This document shows, piece by piece, positions 10,814 through 22,481 of a DNA stretch of 64,000 nucleotides. The position numbers and the translations under genes are program-made. The number at the start of each line of letters is the position of its first letter. Positions within the stretch are counted from its first letter, which is position 1. The notes under the pieces are model-generated. The model worked only from the letters and a program-made list of their open reading frames with translations. It searched no databases and was not told the DNA's origin. The DNA comes from Tubulanus polymorphus. Taxonomy: Eukaryota > Nemertea > Palaeonemertea > Tubulaniformes > Tubulanidae. Location of the stretch: assembly GCF_964204645.1 (NCBI RefSeq), contig NC_134029.1:14810850-14874849 (forward strand), read 5' to 3'.

Positions 10814-13483
10814 TCTGCACGAAGTAGTTACGCGATCGCGTAATGACGTCTTGCGCGAGTTGTTACTTCGCGCAGAATAAACCTGCACGAGCTGTGATGA
10901 ACAGGTGCGTGATCGCGTATTGATGTACTGTACCGCGCGAGTTGTGATGAACAGATTTGACTTTATTCAATTAATTATGCAGCGAACTGTTAAAACATCA
11001 ATATTAATAAAAATAAGATTTCCACTATTTGAATTCGTCAAGAAGGGATATTTAGAAACGTTGTTATTTGTAAATTATCGCTAAAAAAAGCTAAAGATTT
11101 AATGGTTTTGATTTTATATGCCTAAAGACGATGATTGATTACATTGATGTAGTGTATCAAACTTGTAACTTGTAGTGTATCAAAATAGTGATACGGTACG
11201 TGAAAAGTAGCTTAATTACCTTTATCTATTTATTAATCCTAATGTCATGAAATAATCCTGGTCTTGTTATATGATTATATTAGTGTATTCCAACATGTGC
11301 CTAAGACGATGTCCTAACGTAAACTGACCCGTTCTCTAATATTATATTAATTCTATCGCGCGCGCGAACTTAAAGCCCGACGCACACGAGGCAATTTTAG
11401 TCGTAGTGCTGCGACCGATTTTTATCTCACCGAACGCCGCGCACCTCGTTCAAAAATCTAAAAATATAAACCATTTTTATTTGATAAAGCAAAATATCCA
11501 AAACGAAACTACATCTCCTAAACGTCTTAACAAATAAATGTATCTAGGGCACTTATACTAATATAACGTTACTTAATGTGCCAATCGTATGCTGACTGAC
11601 AAATTCCGCGGACGACTTCGGACCACCTACACCCTGCCTTGTTCAGTCTAAAATCCGATCGAGGGTTCTTGGATAGCAGGTCTGCAGGCCACCATGGCAC
11701 TCTTTTGGATTCATCACCCTAGCTCGGACAGTTTTTTCGATGCCTCATCATATTTGAATGAAATATCAGCGTGGCACAGAGCGATCTAACTTCATTACTA
11801 TTCAGATCACGGATCTCCATGTTTTCTTTTCATGGAAATAACTCACTCATTTTCGGCAAATCTCCGTTAGTTTCCTTTGATGCCGCCGTACCCGCTGGTG
11901 CCGAAAGCGCGTGCTCCACAAATTTCTGCCGAATGTCATTCGTTGCACCTTCTGTTACCTTTGTGGAAAATGTGAGGGATTCCAGTTTGTTTTTGTTGTG
12001 TTGGTTCTTTCCTTCCTCTTATCCGCAAAGAATGACCGCATATCATAATTTCTTCGAAAATTTCTCAGCATACTTCGTTGCCATATGCCACGCATGTCGT
12101 AAGTCTGCAGTCATTTTGTTTGAGTCCGTATCCATGTTGTTAATTGTTGGTCGTTGAGCGTTGGTCGTTTTCCGTTGTAAATGATGTTGTAAGTGATGTT
12201 AAGTGTTAAAAGAATCAAAGAATACCGTTTAATGTGGTGAGAAATTGCAGATTTTTATACGGTTCTTCTATCATTGTCTTCAGAATTTCTAGACCAATTA
12301 TTTTACATAGGTCTTCTAGACACGATAATTATGAAGAAATTAGGGTTCCTGGTACAATTGGCAAACATTGTGCTGGTGTTTTAAAATAAATGGGCGAATG
12401 GGATTGCTAATTATGCACATGCCACAATTTCTGCTTCGTTTTACATTTTGGCTACTTATTGTAAGAAAATTACTCCCATTTGAATCTAATTCTAAAGAAT
12501 TAGGTACCGATTATAATGATTTCATTGTTCGTTTCCTCAGGAGCCAACACTGGACGGGTACATCAGAGTTTAAAAATGCATTTACATAGTAGTTTATGCT
12601 AGACTTAAAATTAGTTAACAGCAGAAATTCATAACAAATGTGTATATTCATAGTAATCAAGTTATAGCCAGACAGGCATATTCCATCCGACAGCGCCAGG
12701 TGCCTTCAGAAAAATGCAAATGATAAATTTCAAATATTTTCATATATATATAATGCAGGAAGGAGATCGAATTTATGGCAAAAAATTAGGGCTTCCATCT
12801 CATGCCGGGTAATTAAGTAAATTCCAAATAGAAATGCTGGCCAACCCATTTTCTTAGCTATCGGGTCTAAAGATTACTTGTTTATAGAATTATTTGAATA
12901 CTTTATAAATAGGTGCCCGGCTATGTGTAAAATTAACTTAGGAAAAATGAGAAAATATCATTTTTGTCTTATATCCCGCAATAAATTGAATCCAACAACT
13001 AAAAAATGCTAACTACAGACCACGAAAAGAGATATTTTTCTCTTCAATCTGTGGGTGTTCAACGTTAAGGTTTAACGTGTTATTTTAATATTTTTTATAT
13101 ATAATGTTCGCGTATAATGTTTATTCAAAGTGTTTACATTTGTATGATTTCATAAGTAATGAACAGAATTGTTATATAATACTCGTCTTTTCTCTTGATC
13201 AGTATACGTGTATTCAATGTTCTCTGCTAAACTGTCGATTTTCTCGTCAGTTTGTCATTGTCGGAAAATCCTTTGAAAAAAGTATCACTTGAAATCCCGC
13301 CCGAAAAATGATCTCGCTAAATAGAGGTAAAATAAAATCCATGCGTCCGCAACAGAAGTCTTTGATAGTACGAAGTACCGGGTCTAATAACCTCGCGCAA
13401 CTGATCATGAAAATATCCTAGCTGCGCGAAGTAACTACTCGCGCAACTGATCATTATGCGATCGCGTAACTGGTTCGCGCAGA
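10814..13483. mobile_element. 2.7-kb TIR element with long CGCGATCGCG-containing ends
   Basis: The left end (TCTGCACGAAGTAGTTACGC, then GATCGCGTAATGA, TTGCGCGAGT, GTTACTTCGCGCAG) is the reverse complement of the right end (13405-13483) over at least 60 bp. Subterminal motifs GCGCGAGTTGTGATGAACAG repeat on the left. The interior is AT-rich; a 128-codon + frame at 11771-12157 and a broken minus frame over the same bases match no family I know. It splits a dispersed-repeat tail (10690-10790 versus 13500-13594). Confidence 0.72.
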
Positions 13484-13499
13484 TCGTCAGTTTCTGACC

Positions 13500-13594
13500 T
13501 TCATATACCTGAATTTAACCCACAGAATGCATCATCATTTGCCATTTCATGAAAAGCTGACAGGCTGGCCATAGTGCCCCTTGGGGCTCTTGGT
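13500..13594 (+). repeat. Right part of the split tail, ending in a hairpin
   Basis: AACCCACAGAATGCATCATC, then GCTGACAGGCTGGCC and GCCCCTTGGGGCTCTTGG match the ends of the copies at 2280 and 31256. Confidence 0.75.
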
Positions 13595-13879
13595 TTTTTA
13601 ATTTATTTACTTGACTGTTGATTAACAGAGAGCTGTATATACTTGAGATGAAACTGGAATTCTTAAATGACTGAATTCTTGGCGATCAATCTGAAATCCA
13701 AGTGATTCATGAAAGAGCTCAACGACTTTGGGATCTTAGATTCTTAACTGAAAAATGTCATTTTTTAATTTTTTTGTGGATTCCTTTGAATTCTGCCTAA
13801 AGAAATTTTTTTCATATTTTCCCTTTACCCCACCAAAGATTTTCTCCTAAAATCCCGAAATCCAAGTAATTAAGAAAAA

Positions 13880-14180
13880 ATTGCCTTAGCATGATACATT
13901 CTTGATTGATTTACATGAAACTTGATGTTAGGATTGAGGAAGGTAGGCTGTCCATCATTATCGAAAATGGAGGTCATCCGCCATAACATATGGCTATCCA
14001 TGAAACTCGATGTGAAAGTAAAGACCATGTGTGTTAGACTTGAACCAATAATTCTTACAATCCCAATGAACAATTAAGTAAACCCTCCTGTCAGGAAGTA
14101 TACAATATGTGTGTTAACCTGTCTTCAATTTCTTGCCCTCACACCGTTTGCTTACCCGGGGAAGACATGACGTAGCCTCA
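13880..14180 (+). repeat. Repeat fragments related to 4740-5240 and 34385-34510
   Basis: The first half has the catgaaactcgatgt unit of the 4740-5240 family. The second half (CCAATAATTCTTACAA, GAACAATTAAGTAAAC, TTTGCTTACCC.GG) matches 34430-34500. It ends GTAGCCTCATTCTAGT, a Helitron-like terminus. Confidence 0.6.
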
Positions 14181-14479
14181 TTCTAGTTTTGGACTGTATC
14201 AATGTAGTAATTTTTACAGTCATTTTGGCTTGTATCAATGTTCTAATTTTAGGTCGTGGAGTGTACCAAATTTGCTGGGGGACCATTCATTTCTTATGTA
14301 CGCTTTATGGGAGGGGAGGGGTAAGTGCAATGCGTACTGTAATGCCTTAAGTATATGAAGAAATGGTAATTTTGCGTACAGGGGGTACATTTTTTTCAAA
14401 CTCGGTACACAAGCAGGGCATTACTTAAGACAGAACCCTATTCAATTTAGTTGATGTGAATGCAACTGTTGATCAATCT

Positions 14480-15094
14480 TATGCCCCGACTTAACTTTAG
14501 TTGAGAGGGGCATATAGATTTACCCCTGTCTGAATTGTGCGGCGTCCGCCGCCGCAGGTGTCGTTAACAGCCTAGAGACCGCAATTGTTGACCGATTGTT
14601 TTCAAACTTTGTACACAAGTAGGATATCACTTGGGCCAGAACTATCTCTATCTAAAATTGGGTCAATTTGATCCAAATTATGGCTACCGGGGGGCCGACC
14701 TGAAAAACAACGTTAACAGCCTAGAGACCACATTGTTGACCGATTCAAACCATGGCCATCAGGGAAAAACAGCCTAGAGGCTGCAACTGTTGATCAATAT
14801 TTTATACACTTTGTACACATGTTGTCTAATGTCATACTTATAGAAATTATTGTGGCCATGATATTTCTTATGCATTTACCACAAACCCTGTAACTTCACG
14901 TGGCGGTGAAGTTCAGGCTGGGGGCATTCGAGGCTTTGCCTCATTCCAGTTTAAATTCCGTACACATGTTGTCTAATATTATTCTGGTAGAATTATTTAT
15001 GGCCACAATATTTCTAATGCATTTTCAAAAAAACTCAGTTACTTCACATATAGATTTCAGGCTTGGGGGATTCGAGGCTTTGTCTCATTCTAGT
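14480..15094 (+). mobile_element. Helitron-like non-autonomous element with two tandem 3' ends
   Basis: It starts with a palindrome (TATGCCCC at 14480-14487, GGGGCATA at 14507-14514) and contains three degenerate units beginning GTTAACAGCCTAGAG. It ends twice: GAGGCTTTGCCTC plus ATTCCAGT at 14930-14950, and after another 145-bp unit GAGGCTTTGTCTC plus ATTCTAGT at 15074-15094. A 3' hairpin just before CTAG/T is the hallmark of Helitrons. There is no Rep/helicase frame. Confidence 0.65.
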
Positions 15095-15116
15095 TGATAA
15101 TTTCTTTATTTTTCAG

Positions 15117-15217
15117 CCTATTAATCCAATGAACATAAGTGATTATGACTCGGATGCATCTATTGATAGTAGTGAGGATGAATATGAAGAGCACGAGTTT
15201 GTTACAATGCCCAAAAG
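15117..15217 (+). CDS. DMXL: DMXL exon 2, acidic linker
   Basis: The acceptor is tttcag and the donor gttggt. The exon has 33 codons plus two bases. The peptide opens PINPMNISDYDSD and runs into an acidic SSEDEYEEHE stretch, matching the acidic low-complexity linker found here in DMXL proteins. It starts only 22 bp after a Helitron-like 3' terminus (ATTCTAGT at 15087-15094), so that insertion landed next to the branch point and polypyrimidine region. Confidence 0.8.
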
Positions 15218-15279
15218 GTTGGTTTTAAGATAAATACCTGGCTTAACACATGGCATATATATCATACTACACATGATTG

Positions 15280-15420
15280 GAAAAGGATAAATATAGCTGC
15301 AAAGCAGCGATAACGGGTTTGTGCCTTGCCGTGTAAAATGTTGTACAATGATGTGTGCAAAATTTCACCAAAATCAGTTCATGACGTTCTGCTATTTTGA
15401 AGGAGTGCAGGGGGTGTCCC
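15280..15420 (+). repeat. Dispersed repeat head (TATAGCTGCAAAGCAGCGATAA)
   Basis: The same start occurs at 18318-18370 and 19988-20090 (+) and inverted at 58530-58620. AGCTGCAAAGCAGC is a small palindrome followed by GGGTTT(C/G)TGCC and AAAATTTCACC..AAATCAGTTC. Confidence 0.6.
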
Positions 15421-15489
15421 AGGGGTCGGGTACCTGCCCAAAAAAAAATTAGTGCCCTCCTAAAAGTGGGTCCAAAATTTTTTGGTCTG

Positions 15490-15910
15490 TTGATCTGTGC
15501 AATTCTGTATCCCTATATCATATTTACTGCTGCTTTAGAGTCAATTAATTTGTTCAAAAAATAAGAATATCTTGTATCAAACTACTATTGAGATTAATTT
15601 GGGTCCAAAACTCTCAAGTATCAAATCCTCTATATAATTAGGCTAACCTGAAAATACAGAAGCTGTTATTCTGTGCAACTCAAAATTTATCTGTGCAATT
15701 TCCAGTGATAATGAATTGTTTTGTTTGTAAATGTACTTTCATTTGTAAGTTTTGTAAATATAGTTTGATATGTGCAAGTCTGTATCGCTGTATCATATAT
15801 ACTGCTGCTTTAGAGTCATTTAATTTGTTCAAAACTAAGATTCCTTACATCAAAATACTGTTCAGATTTATTTGGGTCCTCTACATATATGAAATACAGT
15901 AGGCCTACAG
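15490..15910 (+). repeat. Degenerate tandem duplication of about 160 bp
   Basis: TGCTGCTTTAGAGTCA..TAATTTG plus flanking TGTGCAA.TCTGTAT and TTTGGGTCC occur at 15496-15660 and again at 15770-15910. No gene is visible in 15220-16090. Confidence 0.6.
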
Positions 15911-16099
15911 GAAACACATTGGAAAGTCTTCAGGTATAAGTGTTCTACATGGTTTCATTTTAGCATAAGAGATGTATTTTGAATAACAATAGGATTAAAC
16001 TGTGAAATACTGTATTATTATTTGTTACTATTTTTCATAATTTCTTGTTTCTCACTCTACCTTACAATAATTGCCCTAAATTTTATCTCTGGACCACGC

Positions 16100-18370
16100 C
16101 CTTGTAAAATTCCTGGATCCGCCCCTGCAGAGCGCCACCTAGGGGTCACCTCGTATCGTGGATATTTTGACCCACATAGGCTACTACACGCAAAGTACTA
16201 ATGTACCTTGTTTAGGCAAAATAACATCGAGAATAACAAAGATACTACGTTTTTTTTCCATTCCCTAGTGCCTGTTGTATGAACTAATTTTGCTGGATTG
16301 CGTAGAAACCAGGTTTTATGATTTCTTTAACAAAATGATAGAATTACACACTAAAAACGAATGTTTGAATGAGTTTTCATATTTAATGCCCCCTAGTGGT
16401 TAGAATAGGAGCTAATTATGTGAAGGGTCCGTTGTATCTAATAACAAGGTACATGTGTATTGATTCTTATAGAATTCCCTTAATACCCTTACTCAATATA
16501 GATGAAAATGCGTTTTCTAGCGTTTTATAGTTGACTTTTTTAACCTCCGGGCTGTCATGAACAACTTTCATGCTCGCCTGAAGCTGATAAGTCAAACACA
16601 AAAATTTATCTCAGACAGTAACTTTTCGATGTCAGAATTTTTTTTTGTGGTCGGGTTGCGTAGCAAGAAAGAATGAATTTATTTCTGAAAGAAGAAATTG
16701 AAGGAATTCTGTAAAAAAATTATTATTTTCCCGCCTGATGTCATATCGGGATATCCCTTGACTTTTGCGCACCGATATGGCTGTGGTGATTGTTGAGGTG
16801 TGCTGCCTTGTTGTATTGTATATCTTAGGCCTAAAAAACATTTTTTGATGAAATTTTAATTAACGACGTATATTTGGTTATGGTCATGTCTGGGCAGGGA
16901 CATAAAACCATCACTTCTCATGCGCGTAAGCAGCTAAGATTTGTGTGTTCCAAAAACCGGTTCATCGTGTATCACGTGACTATTCCAGTTTTCCGATTCT
17001 GACTTCAAAAGTCAAGAACTAAATGAAATTAATTGTTGTCATCCGATTTACTCTTACTAAAATTCAGAGAAAGATAAGAAAGATAAATAAGCATCTTGCA
17101 CTGTGCTGAAAGTTCCATGTTGATGTGCGGTGTAGTTAGCAATATTTACTGCGGAACTGTGATGATAGCGCCATCGTTTTAGTAACGTGTGTAGCTCACC
17201 AAAATCAACGAAGCCGTTAATCTTGAGAGAAAGATTTGTTTGAAAATATTTGAACTAAAATTATGCATACGCCCGGGGTCGTCTTGACGATAAAATCGTT
17301 TGTATCGATATGCAGATGAATTAAAACAATACTAATTTGCATTAAAAAACACCATACAGGTCGACCAACATTGTGTAGTATATAGTTAAAATCGAACACA
17401 CGTTTCGATGCGGTCTGATCATTACGATCCTGCCTTTGTGCGGGTAACGACTTGTTGACCCTACATTACACTTACATTACAATATGATGATAAGGTATGT
17501 CAATGAGACGATTTTTCAACAGAGTAGCTACGGATTGATGCAGTTACTAGGAGGTAACATAGACTGTGACCTCGTATCGGCGTTCAAGTTTCGTTCTCAC
17601 GTGGCAGGTCTGGTGTTCTTAACTGTCACTGAGCGTCTTCGACTGAAATTGTTTCTAACCCGACCACATATAAAGATTCTTTCTAGTTAAAGGTAAAACA
17701 CCCCCTGGTGGGTGAACTGGGTCCCCAATCAAAGATCCCTTAGACTTACCTCAAGGAACCTGTGTTCCGTACATCTCACGAGAGTTTCAAGTAAATCTGT
17801 TGAGCAATATTCTTGTTACAAGCCAAATTCGAAGTATTAAAGCCTATATATGATGCTCTCTAACCTGTATTGCCGAATTTGAACTATTAAAGCCAGATGC
17901 TCTCTAACTTGTGTATACGGCACAAACAAGGCTATAAAAATTCCTTAGTTGCGTTCACTTGAGAATGTCCTATTTCAACGGCAAAATAATCGACTCGTAG
18001 AGTGATAAAATTACTGTTCTCTATAAATCTAGGACAGGGCTCTATCACTGCAAATATGGATACGCACACAAACACACATACTGCCGCGCGGCGGGAATAA
18101 GACACGTATACAATGCCCATACGTAGATGGATACTGTTTGCATCGGGCGTAAATTTTTATGTTTAGAGGCTCACGTATATGATGTACAGTATCTGTCAAT
18201 GCAGTGTAGTACTTGTGATACAGAATGGTTTCATCCAACGGTGAATGTAAGTTGTAGTTGTTTATATCCTTTCAGTAAGATCCAGTGTGAAAAAGAATAT
18301 AATAATAATAATGTTAAATGTAGCTGCAAAGCCGCGATAACAGGTTTTCTGCAAAGCCGCACCTGCCATT
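16100..18370 (+). repeat. Family Q, + copy, split by a 1-kb insertion
   Basis: Bases 16100-16646 and 17690-18370 are inverted relative to 60985-62680 (for example CACCCCCTGGTGGGTGAAC, CTTTTCGATGTCAGAATTTT, TAACCTCCGGGCTGT, ATGCCCCCTAGTGGTTA) and to 58340-58640. Frames at 17932-18238 are on the opposite strand and short. The 3' end shows the AGCTGCAAAGCCGCGATAAC motif. Confidence 0.78.
16647..17667. mobile_element. 1.0-kb TIR insertion inside family Q
   Basis: The ends are GTGGTCGGGTT and AACCCGACCAC, an 11-bp perfect inverted pair. The uninterrupted Q copy at 61590-61620 shows the flanks joined (GTCAGAATTTT directly before ..GTAAAACACC), which marks this as an insertion. Part of the interior (17326-17400) matches 20690-20740. 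No transposase frame is visible. Confidence 0.6.
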
Positions 18371-18371
18371 C

Positions 18372-19358
18372 AGGTTGATAGGAATTATCGAAAATTTAAA
18401 TACCGATACATAGAATATAATGTATTAACAGATTCAAACCTAATATGCAACCACTGTGTAAACGTCCAATGTGATTCAGCTTTGGAACCGAACTAACGTG
18501 GACGTAAAATCAATAAATATGAATTGATTTGACCAAGCATTTATTTGGTATCATCAGGCTTTAAAACTGTTCGATCAAGAAACTCATCTCTAGAATCTGC
18601 TGAGTCGATAGGTGTTGAATACATTTACTGATATAAGAACGCATTAGGATCTAGAATAGATTTCAAGGAATTAATCTTTGTATTGAAATATTTGAATAAA
18701 TACGTATATTGTATTGTTGATTCAACCGATAAATTATGAATTGCTTTGGTCTAGGTATCGGGCCGATGTTGATTTTTGCTTTTATATATTACTTATTCTA
18801 AACTGATAAACAATTTAAACCTGCAACACGTGCGTAAATATCAAATCTATTCCACTAGTTACGTGTGCTTCCTAATAAACGGGACAGTTTCTCTTAGTTA
18901 TTAGAAAAATAATCTTCATTTCGTTAGGCCTATAGAAATTCATTACCTTTTTGGAAATTCTATAATAATATTTGTTCTGTCCTAATCTTATCAACTGCAG
19001 GGTTGATAAATTAATTTACATATATCCTCTCCTAACCCTATCCCTATTCTTTGACACATGCGCTACACGTAGATTATTGAAACATGCGCAGAGAGGGAAC
19101 TCACGTACGGCTACCCTGTGGAAATCACCGCACAGACAGGTACGGGTAACAACTTCATCCTTAAAATGGTATTGGCTACTATAATACCGTAGGCCTATAG
19201 ACAAATGAATACTGGTAGGTTTCTTAGTTTCGCACACACACTTCTCACAGCCGAATCAACTCTGACCAAACATTATATTTCAATTCAAGTACACACCAAA
19301 CGGCACAAGCCTAACACTTTTTGTCAACGGTGTGTTCCGTAGTAGGCTTTCATTAATC
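18372..19358. other. Intron sequence without recognised feature
   Basis: AT-rich sequence with TAGGCCTA motifs and only short frames. I see no gene or clear repeat. Confidence 0.5.
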
Positions 19359-19505
19359 ACCTGGGGCCGGCTTCACAAAGCGTAATTTACCCTTAATTAT
19401 GATTAAATCACTAATTATGATTAAATTATGATTAAATCAAGTTAGATGTCTCACAAAACGTAATTAACTTAAATTACAATTAAGTTAATTACAAAATTTA
19501 ATTCT
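19359..19505. repeat. TTAATTATGATTAAAT-rich repeat
   Basis: GGGGCCGGCTTCACAAAGCG is followed by several (TTAATTATGATTAAATCA)-like units and their complements. It resembles short MITE-like repeats common in marine invertebrates; the boundaries are unclear. Confidence 0.4.
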
Positions 19506-19889
19506 CTCGAGTGTAATTAAACCATTTAATCGTCATTAGTTTATTATTAAAAACAAAAAGCTGCAGATATTATTCATGGAATTTGGTGTTTATTTATTGA
19601 CGAAGGCAATTCCTACACTTATTCAGTTTTTCAGATTGTTTGGCTGAATAATTTGGATTTTTTGCCTTTTGTAAAAAAGGAATGTCAATACTCTAAATTC
19701 TATTGTTTATTTTCAAACATCCTATGTTTTTGTCAGCACGACCACCACATACTTGAAGGTGAAAGTCTGTTATATTACTATCAGATTTCAACATTTTGTT
19801 AACAAGCTGTTGTCGAATCTGAGAGCAGATGAATTTTATGTGACGAAAAAAATGTCAAAAATATGTAATAATAATGATAACAATCAACA

Positions 19890-20090
19890 GAATTACAAGA
19901 GGGTTTTCGACAAAAGTCAGAGAACCCCAATAATCAGTACAATTACAATAGGGTTTCTGCGAAGGCAGCAGAAACCCTAATGATAATAAATATAACTGCA
20001 AGCAGTGAAAACGGGTTTCTGCCATTCTGGATAGTACAGGGATGCGTGCCAAAATTTCACCCGAAATCAGTTCGTAACATTCCCCTTTTT
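19890..20090 (+). repeat. Hairpin repeats of the AGGGTTT..AAACCCT type plus a TATAACTGCAAGCAG head
   Basis: GAGGGTTTTCGACAAAAGTC, AGGGTTTCTGCGAAGGCAGC and AGAAACCCT form degenerate hairpins like those at 57121-57327 and 43780-43810, followed by the head also seen at 15290. Confidence 0.6.
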
Positions 20091-20312
20091 AGCCCACTTG
20101 GGACTTAAGTCCCAGCGGGCTATTGCGTTCACTTTTCGTCCGTCGTCCATCCAACCGTCCGTAGATTGAATCCTGTTATTTTGGGAAGTTTGGAAGACGC
20201 TTCAAGGTAATGTCTTGATATTTGGTGTATACATGTATCTACCCTAGACACATCTTCAGCCCACAAACTGGCCCCCTCTGATTCAAGATGACCGACTGAC
20301 GGATTTACTTAA
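20091..20312 (+). repeat. Repeat family A, 5' part
   Basis: The 5' hairpin AGCCC..GGGACTTAAGTCCC..GGGCT is at 20091-20121. The body follows to CAAGATG.CCGACTG, then breaks off at about 20300, roughly 200 bp before DMXL exon 3. Confidence 0.82.
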
Positions 20313-20508
20313 CAGTCTTCATCCAAGATAACTATAGTTATCATGGATGAATATAGTTATATTCTTATGATATGGAATAAGATACATGTATTTTGATATG
20401 CAGCACTATATAAATGTATCGATGAAATTGGCTATCACCAAGGTCCACAACAAAATACTGCCTCATCTATTTCTAATAGTGTCTAATCTCAAATTAATGC
20501 AATTTCAG

Positions 20509-20639
20509 ATCCACACAAAACTGCAATGAACATTTAGATCCTAATTCTTATAGCTGGTGCTTGATGAGGTATGCTGTCATCAAGTTTATAACCAATCAGA
20601 TCAAAAAATTTTTACCAATGATAGGATTTGAAATCGCAG
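20509..20639 (+). CDS. DMXL: DMXL exon 3
   Basis: The acceptor is tttcag and the donor gtaagt. The exon has 131 bases: one base closing the previous codon, 43 codons, and one base carried over. The peptide contains DPNSYSWCLMRYAVIKF followed by KKFLPMIGFEIA, equivalent to the TSYSW.LMRLA....LK.F.P.AG segment of DMXL. Its final base joins AT of the next exon to give the D of DLPVSSPLL. It is too short for a simple long-ORF search and was found by frame and phase matching. Confidence 0.82.
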
Positions 20640-20659
20640 GTAAGTAAATCATGCTATCA

Positions 20660-20936
20660 AGCACAATTACAAATTTTGTAACAATGCTAATTTGCATTAA
20701 ATAACACCATACAGGCGGACCAATATTGTGTAGTATATTCTTCAGTTCAATCCATGTTTTCAATGTAGCTTGCTCGCAATGATCCTTCCTCGGCATGGGT
20801 GTCGACTCCTTGACCTCTGTGTCATGTCAAACATATCGAATATTAAATTGATTGAAAACAGGGCTTTGGGCCACATTTTATAATTTGTGAAGCTGCAGTG
20901 TCATGCCCCATGGGGCTCCACGCCACCCTCTTGTTT
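20660..20936 (+). repeat. Dispersed repeat shared with 17217-17470, ending in a hairpin
   Basis: ACTAATTTGCATTAAA.AACACC, ATACAGG(C/T)(G/C)GACCAA and TTGTGTAGTATAT are shared. It ends GCCCCATGGGGC..TCTTGTTT. It starts about 25 bp after the exon 3 donor. Confidence 0.65.
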
Positions 20937-20939
20937 GAA

Positions 20940-21205
20940 ACTAAAATTTTTCCTAGTAGTACTTACCCATTCCTGTTGTCGTAGTCCCACCACCCTCCTA
21001 CCCCGCTTAGTGGTTACCTTGCAGCTGCATTAGCAGAAAAAAGATGATGAATATCGCCTGTGACTAAATGCAATACCACAGTACCACGGGCTGGTAAAAA
21101 ATCTCTGGTGATCCATCCAAATTGAGAGAATATTAGCAAAAACCACAGGGAATGGTAAATAATACTTGGAAATACAAATTCTAGTTCCAAAAATTGTGAC
21201 ATTTC
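20940..21205 (+). mobile_element. DIRS terminal fragment (complementary region plus right ITR)
   Basis: This is a diverged copy of 10080-10345: AACTAAAATTT..AGTAGTACTTACCC, CCCACC..CCTACCCCGC, AAATGCAATACC.CAG, ATATTAGCAAAAACCA and AATTCTAGTTCCAAAAATTG. The element body is absent, so it is a solo end comparable to a solo LTR. Confidence 0.82.
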
Positions 21206-21277
21206 TGTCTTAATTTTCGATCAAATTATTTTCTCCCATCATTTGAATTCAATCCATTACAGTTTTCACTCTATTTA

Positions 21278-21500
21278 GCATTGGTTTACATCTATGACGT
21301 CATGCCAATGCTAGTAAAATGGATCGAAAGTTGTAGCCAAAAAAAAAGCGCTGACTCTCCTCGTTTTCATCGTAACTTCAAATTGAAACTCCATTCACGT
21401 TAGACATTAGACACAGCCGAAAATCACTAAACATAGCGTTACCATATTTTAGCTGATGGGTTGTCGTTGTCCGTTCGTTCATTTCTCCATTCGTGCGTCT
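21278..21500 (+). repeat. Family L 5' fragment
   Basis: It starts with the palindrome AGCATTGG..CCAATGCT and continues as in 27023 and 45388 (GTAAAATGGATCGAAAGTTG, CTCCATTCACGTTAGACATT). Two degenerate 55-bp blocks (ATTCCAAATTTGGTA) follow at 21507-21563 and 21652-21710. Confidence 0.75.
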
Positions 21501-21898
21501 GTCAACTTCTTCAAATTGCTACTAGTCGTACAGTTTTAATCGGATCAATTCCAAATTTGGTATGAATGTTCTGTGGACCAAGGCCTATGAAGTAACAGAA
21601 CCATTTTTTAGATTCGTCCCCCAGGGGCGCCCCTGGGGATGGAGTGTCTATTTCTTCAAATTGATACTAGTCCTACAATTTGATTCGGATCAATTCCAAA
21701 TTTGGTAATATGTAATAGATGAAATCTAAGTGAAGAACGTTTCGTCGCAGCATTATTTGATTGTTCATACTAAGAAATTATAGCGATTCGAAAACAACCT
21801 CGTTCACGTACGTGGTGTAACGAAATCACTCAAAATATTTCAGTGACTAGGAACACAGAGAAAATTAATTGTTGTCAATGAAACTGGAAAGAAACTTA

Positions 21899-22479
21899 CC
21901 GTAAAAACCGGCGTATAAGTCGAGTTTTTAACCCTTGATTTTACCACTAAATTATTGACCTCGACTTATACGCCGAGTACAGTTTTCTACGAAGTATTTT
22001 CACGTCACAAGAAATATTGATTCTACCAGACAAAAAAGACTATAACAGTGCTATAACAGTTAGAATAATTATTCATGATAAATAAAGTTATTTAATGAAA
22101 AAAACTTCTTTCATTTTGACACAGCTTCATTTAAAATGATGTATTCATATATGCGCGCTCATAGCAGCGCTTAATACATTAGGCTATATATAGCATGTGA
22201 CTCACACTACTGTATCACTGTATGGTAGTGTATTATACCTGAGTGTGTGTAACAGTCTATTGATTAACACACAGCAGCAATCAGGCTGACGTGTGGCCCC
22301 GTGCGTGAAGGCACACATCTTTATCAAAACAAACTATTCAATATAATGATACTAGTAATTATTCTTCTAAGAGAAGGGACTCGACTTATAAGCCGGATAT
22401 ATGTTAAAATCATAAAATGTAGGTCTAAAAATCGACCTCGACTTATACGCCGCGTAGACTTATACGCCGGTTTTTACGG
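21899..22479. mobile_element. TIR element with TA duplication (GTATAAGTCG type)
   Basis: The left end CCGTAAAAACCGGCGTATAA is the reverse complement of the right end TTATACGCCGGTTTTTACGG. TA flanks both sides (21897-21898, 22480-22481). ACTTATACGCCG motifs repeat internally at both ends. TA duplication suggests Tc1/mariner-type mobilisation. The interior lacks a transposase. Confidence 0.85.
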
Positions 22480-22481
22480 TA

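Noticed and set aside
11771-12157. 128-codon frame inside the 2.7-kb TIR element
   Set aside because: No domain recognised and the composition is like intron sequence; kept only as a note in the element.
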